DNA of 64,000 nucleotides from Larkinella rosea (GCF_003858635.1 NZ_RQJO01000017.1:186001-250000), one strand, 5' to 3'; positions 17,594-26,510 are shown, counted from the first letter of the stretch. The notes: generated by a model not told the origin, from the letters alone. Numbers and translations: made by a program.

Positions 17594-20026
17594 CTATTTT
17601 CTGATAATTGCCCCCAGCTCCCGTTCGAATGCCGACATCAGTCGATTCATTGTTTTATCGATAACCGTATCGTTCAACGTTTGAACCGGATCCTGCAAAA
17701 TGAAACTGACGGAATATGATTTTTTGCCTTTCTCCAGGTTCTCGCCTTCGTACACATCGAAAACGTTTAGATCCCGCAGCAGCTTCCGTTCGGTCTGGAA
17801 CGCCAACCGACTGATTTGCGCATACGTAACGCCCGTGTCCAGCACCAGCGACAAATCGCGCCGAACTTCGGGGAAACGCGATACTTCTTCAAAAACAACC
17901 TTGCCGTTGTACAACTTCACCAGATACTGCCAGTCGAAATCGGCGTAAAAAACCGGAGTCTGCTTCAATTCAGCCAATCGGGTCAAACCGGCTTTCACCA
18001 GCCCCAGTGTAACAACCGGTTTTTTATTCACCAGCAACGTCAAGCCGTACTGGAAGATAGCTGGGTCAGCGGGCTGGTTGTCAGTTACTTTTACCCGGAA
18101 CGAAGTCAGCACTTTCTGAACAACCCCCGCGAGGTCATGGTAGGTGAGTGCTGTGTCCGCAGAGCGTTGATTTCCGGTGAGCCAGCTTTCCGATTGCATG
18201 CGTCCGGCCATCCAGATTCCCAGGTGGGGACGTTCGTAAAAACGCTCGCCGTCGCGGCTGTAGGTTTTGCCAAACTCAAAAATTTTCAGGTCTTTCTGCC
18301 GACGGTTGATGTTATACACCAATGTTTCCAAACCGGAAAATAGCAGGGTTTGCCGCATCACCGACAGCTCTTCACTCAACGGGTTCAACAGCTTGACATC
18401 CGCCTGTGGCAAGGTGTCCCGAATGGCGTCGTGATATGCCGGCCGGGTCAGCGAATTGCTGAGGGTTTCGTAAAAACCGTTGGCGGCCAGCAACTGACTG
18501 GCGCGTTCCTGCAATTGATCCGGGTCGGTTTCGGGAAACTCAGAAAGAAAATCCGACGACAGGTGATCCGAGAGCGGCACGTTATCGAGTCCGTAAATCC
18601 GGAGAATTTCTTCGATGACATCCACTTCCCGCTCCACATCGACGCGGAAAGGCGGAACCGATGCCGTGAAACCCAGCTCGGTCTGGTTGCTGACCCGAAT
18701 GTCCAGACTTTCCAGAATCCGGCTGATTTCAGCGCGGTCGATCGGAATACCGATCAGTCGGTCAACGTTTTTGTAGCGAATTTCAACCGTGCGGTCTGAA
18801 ACCGGGGCAGGATAGAGGTCAATAACCGACGAGCTAATGGTTCCGCCAGCCACTTCCTGAATCAGCAAAGCCGCCCGTTTAAGCGCAAAAACCGGCATAT
18901 TCGGGTCCGTTCCCCGTTCGAACCGGAACGACGCATCGGTTTTCAGGCCGTGGTGCTGCGACGTTTTCCGAATCCAGGCCGCGCTGAAATAGGCCGATTC
19001 CAGAAAAATCCGGGTGGTCTGGGCGTTCACGCCCGATTTCTGGCCACCAAAAACGCCCGCAATGCACATCGGTTCAGCAGCATTGCAAATCATCAGGTCG
19101 CTGGCCGACAATTTCCGCTCCACGCCGTCGAGCGTAACGAACGGCGTTCCTTCCGGTACGGTTTTGACAATCACCTGGTTACCCGCAATCTGATCCGCAT
19201 CGAACGCGTGAAGCGGTTGCCCCAATTCGTGGCAAACGTAGTTCGTCACATCGACAATGTTGTTGATCGGATTCAACCCAATGGCCCGCAGCCGTTGCTT
19301 CAACCAGTCGGGCGACTCGCCAACGGTCAAACCGTCCATCGTCAAACCGGTGTAGCGGGGCGCTCCGTCCGGACTTTCAACAATAACTTCAATCGGTAAA
19401 CTCGGGTTGTCGATTTGAAACCCTTCAATCGAAGGCCATTGAACCGGGCGTTGTAAAACCGCCTTCAGATCGCGGGCCACACCGAGGTGCGAAGCCGCGT
19501 CGGCGCGGTTGGGCGTCAGTCCGATTTCAATCTGATAGTCAGCTTCCAGCCCAAAATACCGGACGGCAGGGGTGCCGTTCGGCAGGTCAGTATCCAGGAC
19601 CATCACACCGGCGTGCGAGGTTCCCAAACCAATTTCATCTTCCGCGCAAATCATGCCTTCGGAAGCCGCTCCCCGGATTTTCGCTTTCTTAATCGTAAAC
19701 GGTTCTCCGCTCACCGGATAAAGCGTCGCCCCCACCAGCGCAACGACCACTTTCTGTCCGGCCCGCACGTTGGGGGCTCCGCAAACGATGTGCAGAATTT
19801 CCGGCTGACCTGCATCGACCGTCGTCAGACTCAGCTTATCGGCTTCGGGATGCTTTTCGCAGGTCAGCACTTCTCCGATCACAACCCCTTCCAAACCGCC
19901 CGGAACCGACTCTATTTTTTCAATACTTTCAACCTCTAAGCCCGTGTCTGTCAGTATTTTACCGACATTCTCGGGGCTTTCACTCAGGCTAATCAATTGA
20001 TTGAGCCATTTATAAGAAATCTTCAT
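17594..20026 (-). CDS. pheT: Phenylalanine-tRNA ligase beta subunit
   Basis: 810 residues, the normal bacterial length. It starts MKISYKWLNQLI. The tRNA-binding EMAP-like domain is at about 40-150 (VVIGEVLTCEKHPEADKLSL), followed by B3/B4 editing domains (GVFGGQKSGVNAQT; FRFERGTDPNMP) and the B5 domain (IPIDRAEISRILESLDI). The FDX-ACB anticodon-binding domain is at the end (SRFPEVRRDLSLVLDTGV; GKKSYSVSFILQD). It forms the alpha2beta2 synthetase with PheS, which is not in this window. It has its own -7 box 22 bp upstream. Confidence 0.97.
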   Translation of the reverse strand: MKISYKWLNQLISLSESPENVGKILTDTGLEVESIEKIESVPGGLEGVVIGEVLTCEKHPEADKLSLTTVDAGQPEILHIVCGAPNVRAGQKVVVALVGATLYPVSGEPFTIKKAKIRGAASEGMICAEDEIGLGTSHAGVMVLDTDLPNGTPAVRYFGLEADYQIEIGLTPNRADAASHLGVARDLKAVLQRPVQWPSIEGFQIDNPSLPIEVIVESPDGAPRYTGLTMDGLTVGESPDWLKQRLRAIGLNPINNIVDVTNYVCHELGQPLHAFDADQIAGNQVIVKTVPEGTPFVTLDGVERKLSASDLMICNAAEPMCIAGVFGGQKSGVNAQTTRIFLESAYFSAAWIRKTSQHHGLKTDASFRFERGTDPNMPVFALKRAALLIQEVAGGTISSSVIDLYPAPVSDRTVEIRYKNVDRLIGIPIDRAEISRILESLDIRVSNQTELGFTASVPPFRVDVEREVDVIEEILRIYGLDNVPLSDHLSSDFLSEFPETDPDQLQERASQLLAANGFYETLSNSLTRPAYHDAIRDTLPQADVKLLNPLSEELSVMRQTLLFSGLETLVYNINRRQKDLKIFEFGKTYSRDGERFYERPHLGIWMAGRMQSESWLTGNQRSADTALTYHDLAGVVQKVLTSFRVKVTDNQPADPAIFQYGLTLLVNKKPVVTLGLVKAGLTRLAELKQTPVFYADFDWQYLVKLYNGKVVFEEVSRFPEVRRDLSLVLDTGVTYAQISRLAFQTERKLLRDLNVFDVYEGENLEKGKKSYSVSFILQDPVQTLNDTVIDKTMNRLMSAFERELGAIIRK

Positions 20027-20047
20027 AGATCAACTGGAAATGGATTG

Positions 20048-20055
20048 CAAAGATA
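20048..20055 (-). promoter_or_regulatory. -7 box of pheT
   Basis: On the minus strand this reads TATCTTTG, an exact TAnnTTTG match. A start near 20041 leaves a leader of about 15 nt before the pheT ATG at 20026. No -33 TTTG is seen at the expected distance because the inverted repeat begins there. Confidence 0.45.
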
Positions 20056-20060
20056 ACTAG

Positions 20061-20191
20061 GATTACGGTGAATTTTAATGATGATGAATGATGAATTATG
20101 GATGATGAGAGATGAAGCCAGGTTACCGTGTAGTAATTCATCATTCATCGTTGCTCATTCATCCTGAAAAATCATAGTCATCACCGTAATC
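20061..20191. repeat. Nested long inverted repeat between DUF1684 gene and pheT
   Basis: The outer arms GATTACGGTGA (20061-20071) and 20181-20191 pair perfectly over 11 bp. Inner arms 20083-20098 (GATGAATGATGAATTA) and 20134-20149 pair perfectly over 16 bp. The outer right arm overlaps the stop of the upstream gene. The arms are built of repeated GATGA/GAATGA words. It probably ends the DUF1684 transcript before the pheT promoter. Confidence 0.65.
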
Positions 20192-20813
20192 ACTGGTCAT
20201 ATTTTTCGCCCGCCCGGACCTCCACCGGCAAGGTGTTTTCGGCTGGCGGCAGCGGACAGGCGTATTCGTGGTTGTAGGCGCAATAGGGGTTGTAGGCTTC
20301 GTTGAAATCGATCAACAGGCGGTTTTCCTTCGCATCGTCGGGTTTGAAGTCGAGGTAGCGGCCCCCGCCGTAGGTTTCCTTACCGCTGGTTTTGTCTTTG
20401 AATAAAACCGACAGTGTATTGTCGTGCTTGAGCACCAGCAACCGGCAGACTTCATCGTGCAGCGTAAAAACCGCATGAGCGTATTTCTCATACACTTCTT
20501 CGCTGCCATCGGTTAATTTAACCACCACTTTTTTTCGGTCGGCGAAGGGCTCCAGCCGGGCCGAAACCCGGTAGTTGGGGTCGGGATTGAAGTAGATCAG
20601 GCTTTTGAATTTGGATTTATCGGTGTAAGGCGATTCTGTACTGGTTCGGAAAAATTCATCTTTCTCCTTTCGCTTCGTTGCCATTTCCGTCCGATACGTT
20701 TCCGGATTGGTCACGGCTGGTGAATCGGTATTTCCGGAGTCGAAAAAGGAGAAATAAATGATCGCCAGTAGAATCAGAAAGAGACCCACCAGCAAAAAAC
20801 GGTTCCGAGGCAT
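20190..20813 (-). CDS. DUF1684 membrane-anchored protein
   Basis: 207 residues. An N-terminal membrane anchor (FLLVGLFLILLAIIYFSFF) is followed by a DUF1684 domain: KRKEKDEFFRTSTESPYTD, then SLIYFNPDPNYRV, and the strongly conserved C-terminal block GGGRYLDFKP ... LIDFNEAYNPYCAYN ... CPLPPAENTLPVEVRAGE. The family is widespread in Bacteroidota and Actinobacteria and has no established activity. The clustered Asn/Tyr/Cys residues suggest a binding pocket. It is separated from pheT by a nested inverted repeat. Confidence 0.92.
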   Translation of the reverse strand: MPRNRFLLVGLFLILLAIIYFSFFDSGNTDSPAVTNPETYRTEMATKRKEKDEFFRTSTESPYTDKSKFKSLIYFNPDPNYRVSARLEPFADRKKVVVKLTDGSEEVYEKYAHAVFTLHDEVCRLLVLKHDNTLSVLFKDKTSGKETYGGGRYLDFKPDDAKENRLLIDFNEAYNPYCAYNHEYACPLPPAENTLPVEVRAGEKYDQ

Positions 20814-21050
20814 AGGGTTGACGGTTTAAATCGTGAAATTACGGATTCATTGCGTGATTTTTAGGATAAAATCGAATCGTTTTTGGGCGGATGCGTGGGG
20901 GACTGACTGGGTTTCCGTACCAAACCGGGTCGTGTCAATGCAGAAATTATGTTTTACTTTTAGCGGTTTCTTGGCCTTGTTTCAGCTTTTCAGCTTCCTG
21001 GTTAACGGGCAACGATCCCGATAAGTGGGGGCAAGTGATCGATTTTCCAT

Positions 21051-21416
21051 ATGGCCCAACTTTTGAAACTGGATACATTTACGGCTGAATCCGGCGATCT
21101 GACGGTTTTTGAGAAACTAATGCCGGGATTCATCAAGCGTTTTTTTTACGTTTACGAAACCGACGAACCGGAGCGGTTCGGATACCGGCACCGAACGGCC
21201 TGGCACGCCCTGATTTGCCTCAACGGAAGTTGCCGGATGTATACGAACGATGGAGCCGACGAATCATTTTTTGTGCTGGACAACCCTCAGAAATGCCTGA
21301 TCGTTGAGCCGAAGGACTGGTACCAGATCGACCAGTTTAGTCCGGGAGGTGTTCTGCTGGTGATGTCAAATGACTATTATCATCCGGAAGACATTATCTA
21401 CGAGAAATATCCGTAA
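21051..21416 (+). CDS. Cupin of the FdtA/QdtA (WxcM-like) sugar ketoisomerase family, divergent
   Basis: 121 residues in a single-cupin fold: FIKRFFYVYETDEPERFGYRHRT, then LICLNGSCRMYTNDG, the turn FFVLDNPQKCLIVEPKDWYQI and LLVMSNDYYHPEDIIYE. This pattern is that of dTDP-4-keto-6-deoxyglucose 3,4-ketoisomerases. However, the catalytic RGxHAHK-type segment is replaced by FGYRHRTAWHAL, keeping only part of the histidine set, and there are no sugar-nucleotide genes nearby. It may be a non-catalytic or differently specific cupin. Confidence 0.75.
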   Translation: MAQLLKLDTFTAESGDLTVFEKLMPGFIKRFFYVYETDEPERFGYRHRTAWHALICLNGSCRMYTNDGADESFFVLDNPQKCLIVEPKDWYQIDQFSPGGVLLVMSNDYYHPEDIIYEKYP

Positions 21417-21417
21417 C

Positions 21418-21453
21418 GTACCCACGGGGGTACAGGTGGAATTCTTACCACCG
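21418..21453. other. Two small hairpins upstream of ribE
   Basis: GTACCC/GGGTAC (21418-21433, 4-nt loop) is followed by GGTGG/CCACC with an 8-nt loop. They may terminate the cupin transcript. They do not form an FMN riboswitch. Confidence 0.4.
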
Positions 21454-21489
21454 CCCGCCTGTTATCCGATTAAGCTAATGTGAGAAAAT

Positions 21490-22095
21490 ATGTTTACCGG
21501 AATTGTAGAAGCCACTGGCGAAGTGACCAACATCACTGCCGAAGGCACGAATTTGACATTTCATCTGAAATCCCCCATTGCCCCTGAATTGAAAGTGGAC
21601 CAGAGTCTGAGCCACAACGGCGTTTGTCTGACGGTGACGGCGGTGGAGGGTGATACGTATACCGTAACGGCGGTGGAAGAAACGCTGAAGAAAACCAATC
21701 TCGGTCATGTTAAAACCGGCGACCGGGTCAATCTGGAACGGTGCATGCCCGCCAACGGGCGTTTCGATGGGCACATCGTGCAGGGACACGTTGATCAGAC
21801 GGGCATCGTGACCCGCATTGCCGACCAGAATGGGAGCTGGCTGTTCGATTTTCAATACCCGCCGATCTCCGGCGAGCCCGAACACAACAATATTACCGTA
21901 GAAAAAGGCTCCATTTGTATCAATGGCGTTAGTTTGACCGTTTTTAATTCGGAACCGGATTCGTTCCGGGTTGCCATTATTCCTTATACGTACGAACACA
22001 CGACTTTTCGCGACCTGCGGGTGGGCGATGTGGTCAATCTGGAGTTCGATGTGGTGGGGAAATACATAAAAAAAATGCTCGGGTTGTATCGATAA
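21490..22095 (+). CDS. ribE: Riboflavin synthase alpha chain
   Basis: 201 residues with the two-fold internal repeat of riboflavin synthase. The N-barrel starts MFTGIVEATGEV and has SLSHNGVCLTV. The C-barrel starts GHIVQGHVDQTGIV and has GSICINGVSLTV. The enzyme dismutates two 6,7-dimethyl-8-ribityllumazines to riboflavin. No FMN riboswitch is visible in the 73-bp upstream gap. The other rib genes are not in this window, so the gene stands alone ahead of the PASTA gene (54 bp gap). Confidence 0.96.
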   Translation: MFTGIVEATGEVTNITAEGTNLTFHLKSPIAPELKVDQSLSHNGVCLTVTAVEGDTYTVTAVEETLKKTNLGHVKTGDRVNLERCMPANGRFDGHIVQGHVDQTGIVTRIADQNGSWLFDFQYPPISGEPEHNNITVEKGSICINGVSLTVFNSEPDSFRVAIIPYTYEHTTFRDLRVGDVVNLEFDVVGKYIKKMLGLYR

Positions 22096-22149
22096 CCGCC
22101 CGGCAAACCGCTAATATTGTGGTTTAACGAAGCGCATCTCATTGGTTTC

Positions 22150-22932
22150 ATGGCGAAAATCAGCACGCGTACCACGGCCGATCTGCTCACTCATATTGGT
22201 ATTATTCTGAGTTTATTAGCCGTCCTGTTTCTGGGATTTTTCTTTCTATACTTACCCTTTACGACTCACCACGGGCAAACGATTACGGTTCCGGACCTGA
22301 GCCGGATGAATACATCGGAACTGGAAGATTTTTTGAACGACCACGATCTGCGGTTTGAAGTCAGCGACAGCACGTACGTAGCCGGAGCCGAACCACTGAC
22401 GGTGGTTGCCCAATACCCCAAACCGGGTTTCAAAGTGAAGGCCGGACGGAAACTGTACATCACCATTACGACGGAAAACCCGCCGATGATTCCGATGCCT
22501 AAACTGGTTGACCAGACGTATGTCAGCGCACAATATGCCTTGTCCAGCAATGGGTTACAGATGGGAAAGCTGAAATACGTTCCGGATCTGGCGCAGGGGA
22601 CGGTTTTGCAGCAACTCTTTAATGGCAAGGAAATACTGCCGGGTACGCGCATTGCCAAAGGATCAAAAATTGACATTGTTGTCGGCGACGGTTTGGGCAA
22701 TACTATGTTTGCCGTTCCGGACGTTGTAGGTAAACCGCGCGACGAAGCCGAAATGTTGATTCGCGGGTCCAATTTGCAGGTTGGCACGATTCTTCCTGTA
22801 GAAGACCCTGAAAAAGAAGTCGGAACGGTTGTCCGGCAGAACCCGGCCGCCAAACCCGGTGCTACCATCCGGGTGGGCGATGTCATTGACCTTTGGGTGG
22901 TGGGGCCGGTCGAAAATGATGATACGCAGTAA
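22150..22932 (+). CDS. Membrane-anchored three-PASTA protein
   Basis: 260 residues from the ATG at 22150 (MAKISTRTTADLL). One membrane anchor (about 15-37, IILSLLAVLFLGFFFLYLPF) is followed by three PASTA domains of about 70 residues: TITVPDLSRMNTSELEDFL, then PMPKLVDQTYVSAQYAL and FAVPDVVGKPRDEAEMLI. PASTA domains bind peptidoglycan or muropeptides. No kinase domain is attached, unlike Firmicutes PknB. It is 3 bp ahead of the T9SS cargo gene, and the pairing is commonly seen in Bacteroidota. Confidence 0.93.
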   Translation: MAKISTRTTADLLTHIGIILSLLAVLFLGFFFLYLPFTTHHGQTITVPDLSRMNTSELEDFLNDHDLRFEVSDSTYVAGAEPLTVVAQYPKPGFKVKAGRKLYITITTENPPMIPMPKLVDQTYVSAQYALSSNGLQMGKLKYVPDLAQGTVLQQLFNGKEILPGTRIAKGSKIDIVVGDGLGNTMFAVPDVVGKPRDEAEMLIRGSNLQVGTILPVEDPEKEVGTVVRQNPAAKPGATIRVGDVIDLWVVGPVENDDTQ

Positions 22933-22935
22933 GTA

Positions 22936-24849
22936 ATGAAGCACCGTTTAGGACGTAATCAGCAAGTTCATTTTCTTCCGTTGGCGATGCGGGCCTGGCA
23001 GCGGCTGATCAGGCAGGCATGTGGTCCGAAATTCCCGCTTGGGCTGACCTTTGTCGTTTACTTTTTTTGGGGCCATGCTTCGGCCCAGATTCAGGTTGTT
23101 CCGATTGAATCTTTCCCGCAATCCGTTGCAATCCCAGCTCCCGGCGGAGCCCGGATTCAGGCACTGAGCCTGCCTTTTTTTGACGACTTTTCAACCGTCA
23201 CCGAACATCCCAGCTCCGCCTTGTGGCAACGGAGCAACGTTTACATCAACAACACGCTGCCGATCAACCACCCCTCGATCAATGTGGCCACGTTCGATGG
23301 CCTGAAATCCGACGGGACGCCCTATGATGTTATCAACCAGATTGCCACCGGCCCGACCGATACACTGACCTCGAACCCCATCGATTTGTCGGGAACGACA
23401 GCCGCCGACGCCATTTACCTGAGTTTTTACTGGCAGCGCAAAGGCTTGGGCGAACTGCCCGACACCGAAGATTCCTTACAACTCCAGTTTCTGAACAGTG
23501 CGGGAGTCTGGGAACCCAAATGGACAATGAAGGGCGATACGGCCAACAATAACTTTACCCAATCGTTTGTTGCGGTTACAGAATCCCGGTTTTTACACGC
23601 TGCTTTCCAGTTCCGGTTTCAGGCATTCGGGCGGACATCGGGCGCGTTCGACACCTGGCACATCGACTATATTTATATGAATCGGGGACGGTCGGCAACG
23701 AACCTCTCCATCAAGGACATTGCCGCCCGCCAGCCCGTATCGTCGTTTTTGAAACGGTATACGGCTATGCCCATGAAACAATACCTACTGAACCCGGCTG
23801 CCGAAACCACCGATACGATTCGGACGGATATTGTCAATCTGTTCAGTAACTTCAACACAACGAGCTTCAACACCATCATTACCGATCAACTCAGCAGGCA
23901 GGTTTTACAGCAGTACACATCGACTGAAGCTAAATTAATTTCCGGATTCAGTTCCCAACCGGTCGGAATGAAACCGGCGCAGCTTCCGGCTGGTTTTGCC
24001 GCCCCAAAAGCCGTGCTACAGACGCAGTTTGTGGTTCAAACGACCGATCAGGCCAACATTCCCGGAGTCGATCTGCGCCGAAATGACACCATCGCCGGTA
24101 TAACGGTTCTGGATAATTATTATGCGTACGACGACGGAACCGCCGAAGCCGCCATTCAAAACACGCAGCGGCAGGGGCGCGTCGCGATGCGGTTTTTGCT
24201 CAATAAACCGGATGCGGTTACCGGGTTGCAGGTTTGTTTTGCTCAGGTAAAAACCAGTCTGGCCGGGCAAACAGCGGTTTTTAGCATTTATGCCGATGAA
24301 CGGGGCCGACCGGGTCGCACCTTGTATCAGAAAGCCGCCGTGATTAGCTACGGCAGTTCGCGCAATGGTTTTGTTGAGGTTCCCTTCGAGTATGGAGTGG
24401 CCGTTACCGATACTTTTTACGTGGGCTGGACGCAGGTGAGTGAAGACTATACCGTCGCCATTGGGTTCGACAAAAACAGCCGGTTTGGCACTCAGGTTTT
24501 CGAAGGCCGGGGAACAAGCTGGGACCCGAATAATCCGGGTGGGGTGCCGATGATTCGACCGGTTTTGGGTACGGGCAAGGATGCTCCCATCACGGGCATC
24601 GATGACGAACCGGAAGCCCATACGAAACTGATGGTGTTTCCGAACCCGAATCCCGGAATACTAATCTGGCAAAATCCGGCCCTTGAGCAAATCGAGATTG
24701 CCGATATAAGTGGGCGCATCGTTCTGAACGCGCGCCCGGCAACCGGACAAAACCAGTTGAATGTGAGTCAGTTAGCTGACGGTTTTTACATCATTCGGTT
24801 ATCGGATGGCAAAAAGACCGTCGTTCAGAAATTAATTATCCGAAAGTAA
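22936..24849 (+). CDS. Secreted protein with T9SS type A sorting domain
   Basis: 637 residues. The signal peptide runs through FPLGLTFVVYFFWGHASAQ; an internal Met at residue 18 is an alternative start. The N-terminal half is beta-rich (LPFFDDFSTVTEHPSSALWQ ... DAIYLSFYWQRKG ...), resembling MAM/jelly-roll adhesin modules. The C-terminal ~75 residues are a T9SS type A domain: LMVFPNPNPG, IEIADISGRIV, LADGFYIIRLSDGKKTVVQKL. It should be exported through the type IX machinery and attached to or released from the surface. No catalytic residues are recognised. Confidence 0.88.
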   Translation: MKHRLGRNQQVHFLPLAMRAWQRLIRQACGPKFPLGLTFVVYFFWGHASAQIQVVPIESFPQSVAIPAPGGARIQALSLPFFDDFSTVTEHPSSALWQRSNVYINNTLPINHPSINVATFDGLKSDGTPYDVINQIATGPTDTLTSNPIDLSGTTAADAIYLSFYWQRKGLGELPDTEDSLQLQFLNSAGVWEPKWTMKGDTANNNFTQSFVAVTESRFLHAAFQFRFQAFGRTSGAFDTWHIDYIYMNRGRSATNLSIKDIAARQPVSSFLKRYTAMPMKQYLLNPAAETTDTIRTDIVNLFSNFNTTSFNTIITDQLSRQVLQQYTSTEAKLISGFSSQPVGMKPAQLPAGFAAPKAVLQTQFVVQTTDQANIPGVDLRRNDTIAGITVLDNYYAYDDGTAEAAIQNTQRQGRVAMRFLLNKPDAVTGLQVCFAQVKTSLAGQTAVFSIYADERGRPGRTLYQKAAVISYGSSRNGFVEVPFEYGVAVTDTFYVGWTQVSEDYTVAIGFDKNSRFGTQVFEGRGTSWDPNNPGGVPMIRPVLGTGKDAPITGIDDEPEAHTKLMVFPNPNPGILIWQNPALEQIEIADISGRIVLNARPATGQNQLNVSQLADGFYIIRLSDGKKTVVQKLIIRK

Positions 24850-24852
24850 ACC

Positions 24853-24860
24853 TACTTTTG
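24853..24860 (+). promoter_or_regulatory. -7 box of the rhodanese gene
   Basis: TACTTTTG is an exact TAnnTTTG match, 4 bp after the preceding stop codon and 32 bp before the rhodanese ATG. The -33 position reads AATT, so only half the promoter is supported. Confidence 0.45.
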
Positions 24861-24892
24861 GCATTCAATACCTGACAAAAACAAAAATTGAT

Positions 24893-25201
24893 ATGGACAT
24901 TACCGTACAGGAACTGAAAGAACGACTCGATAAAGGCGAGAAAATCAACCTGATCGACGTTCGGGAAGAATACGAATATGAAGAAGATAATCTGGGTGGC
25001 GAACTGATTCCGCTGGGCGAACTGCCGAGCCGCATCGATGAGCTGGAAGATCGTCAGGATGAGGAAATTATCCTCCAGTGTCGGTCGGGTGCCCGCAGCG
25101 GTCGGGCGCAGCAATTTCTGGAACAGAACGGTTTTTCCAACGTTCGGAACCTGATCGGCGGCATCCTGGCGTACCGGGACTTTGAGCGGAAAAGCAAATA
25201 A
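24893..25201 (+). CDS. Single-domain rhodanese-like protein
   Basis: 102 residues, one rhodanese domain. It has LIDVREEYEYEEDNLGGELI (the cdc25-like DVRE motif) and the active loop with Cys63 in CRSGARSGRA, then NLIGGILAYRD. The loop length is that of sulfurtransferases rather than phosphatases. It accepts and donates persulfide sulfur, and the acceptor is unknown. It has its own promoter-like box and is followed by a long inverted repeat. Confidence 0.92.
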   Translation: MDITVQELKERLDKGEKINLIDVREEYEYEEDNLGGELIPLGELPSRIDELEDRQDEEIILQCRSGARSGRAQQFLEQNGFSNVRNLIGGILAYRDFERKSK

Positions 25202-25210
25202 GTAACTATT

Positions 25211-25277
25211 GAATAGCGAATGTTGAATAACGAATATCGAAGTCATTTCGAAATTCATTATTCAACATTTCCTATTT
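25211..25277. repeat. Imperfect 32-bp inverted repeat of GAATA/TTGAAT words
   Basis: Arms 25211-25242 (GAATAGCGAATGTTGAAT...) and 25246-25277 pair at 26 of 32 positions with a 3-nt loop. The sequence vocabulary is shared with the repeat at 32604-32703. It follows the rhodanese stop by 9 bp. Confidence 0.7.
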
Positions 25278-25301
25278 TATGGGTGCATCAAAAAATGCTT
25301 T

Positions 25302-25493
25302 ATGGAGACGATCGAAATAAAACTGACGAATCAGCAAGCGCTGAACGATGGCAGGATTTGGAAGATCTCAATCTAATTAAGTCATCAAGAGAACATAAAA
25401 AAATCATCTCTGCGCGGTACAGACCCAAATGAGCGAAAAGGAGATCCATACGCAGTTGGCCCCATTTGTGACGAATGGCCGATCTCCGTCTGA
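25302..25493 (+). pseudogene. Frameshifted antitoxin-like remnant
   Basis: The ATG at 25302 opens METIEIKLTNQQALN, like the N-terminus of small Bacteroidota antitoxin-type proteins. The expected continuation, QDLEDLNLIK, lies in the next frame after a one-base shift near 25350. A third segment in the first frame reads LRGTDPNERKGDP and ends DEWPISV at 25491. Antitoxins of this type often end with an LRG ... EW stretch. At least two frameshifts are needed, so it is broken. No toxin gene is adjacent, since miaA follows on the other strand. The family match is by pattern only. Confidence 0.4.
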
Positions 25494-25514
25494 GCTCCTG
25501 TTGAACGCATTTCG

Positions 25515-26405
25515 TTATTCAACCAACTTCAAAATTTCTTCATATTCCTCCGCGCCAAACCAGCGGTAACTTCCCTGATTGCGAAACCAGGTTAACTGGC
25601 GTTTGGCATACCGCCGGGAGTTGCGTTTGAGCAGCCGGACCATTTCTTCGTAATCATAGTCGCCATCCAGATACCCGAAAACTTCCTTGTAACCGACGGT
25701 TTGCAGCGCCGTCAACTGGCGGTAGGGCAGGAGGGAGCGCACTTCTTCGAGCAGCCCGTGGTCTAGCATCTCATCCATCCGGCGATCGATTCGTTTATAG
25801 AGCTCGTCGCGCGGCCGATCGAGCGCGATAAAAACCGTTCGGAAAGGCCGGGGAGTCGATTCTTTTTTTCGAAAGGACGAATACGGTTTTCCCGAACTTA
25901 AAACCACCTCCAGTGCCCGGACAACCCGCTGCGAATTTTGCAGATCGGCAGTTTCGGCATACACCGGATCGAGTTCGCGGAGCTGTTGCTGCAATGGCGC
26001 TAAGCCCCCGGTTTCCAGTCGTTGCATCAGTTCGGCGCGGAGTTCAGGTTCGGCCTGCGGAACATCGTCGAGTCCGAAACAAACCGCATCGATGTACAAA
26101 CCGGTACCACCCGACAAAATCACGACTTCTTTTTCCTGAAACAACTCATCCAAGATGGCGAGTGCTTCGCGCTCGTATTGCCCGGCGCTGACCGGTTCCA
26201 GAATGCTGTGTGAATCAACGAAATGATGTCGAACGCCCTGCATTTCTTCCAGCGTTGGCTTGGCCGTGCCGATGCTCAGTTCCCGGTAAAGCTGCCGTGA
26301 ATCGGCCGAGACGACCTCGGTTTGTAGCGCTTTTGCCAGCCGGACGCAGAGGCTGGTTTTTCCGACGGCGGTAGGTCCGGCAATGACCAGCAATAATTTA
26401 TTCAT
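25515..26405 (-). CDS. miaA: tRNA dimethylallyltransferase
   Basis: 296 residues from the ATG at 26405 (MNKLLLVIAGPTAVGKT), which puts the P-loop at residues 10-17 as in other MiaA proteins; upstream in-frame starts add about 30 unrelated residues. Further family motifs are VSADSRQLYRELSIGTAKP, VRHHFVDSHS, ILSGGTGLYIDA and the C-terminal YAKRQLTWFRNQGS. MiaA adds dimethylallyl to A37 of tRNAs reading UNN codons. Confidence 0.96.
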   Translation of the reverse strand: MNKLLLVIAGPTAVGKTSLCVRLAKALQTEVVSADSRQLYRELSIGTAKPTLEEMQGVRHHFVDSHSILEPVSAGQYEREALAILDELFQEKEVVILSGGTGLYIDAVCFGLDDVPQAEPELRAELMQRLETGGLAPLQQQLRELDPVYAETADLQNSQRVVRALEVVLSSGKPYSSFRKKESTPRPFRTVFIALDRPRDELYKRIDRRMDEMLDHGLLEEVRSLLPYRQLTALQTVGYKEVFGYLDGDYDYEEMVRLLKRNSRRYAKRQLTWFRNQGSYRWFGAEEYEEILKLVE

Positions 26406-26459
26406 TTCGTGTGAGAGACCAAACCCGGTTTTCCGCGTCTTAAATGTAATCAGATCATC

Positions 26460-26490
26460 TTTGGTAGAACTGCAAAAGTCTGTACCTTTC
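26460..26490 (+). promoter_or_regulatory. Promoter of the DUF4230 - M1 peptidase operon
   Basis: TTTG (26460-26463), an exact 19-nt spacer, then TACCTTTC (26483-26490), 7 of 8 to TAnnTTTG. A start near 26497 gives a leader of about 14 nt to the ATG at 26511. It is the best-spaced Bacteroidota promoter in the window. Confidence 0.65.
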
Positions 26491-26510
26491 GTCAACTATC
26501 CAACTTAAAC

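Noticed and set aside
21417-21489. Possible FMN riboswitch before ribE
   Set aside because: Only 73 bp with two small hairpins and none of the conserved RFN core.
25220-25432. 70-codon open frame starting in the inverted repeat
   Set aside because: Its first third translates the repeat arms. Only the part QDLEDLNLIK is meaningful and it belongs to the frameshifted antitoxin-like remnant.
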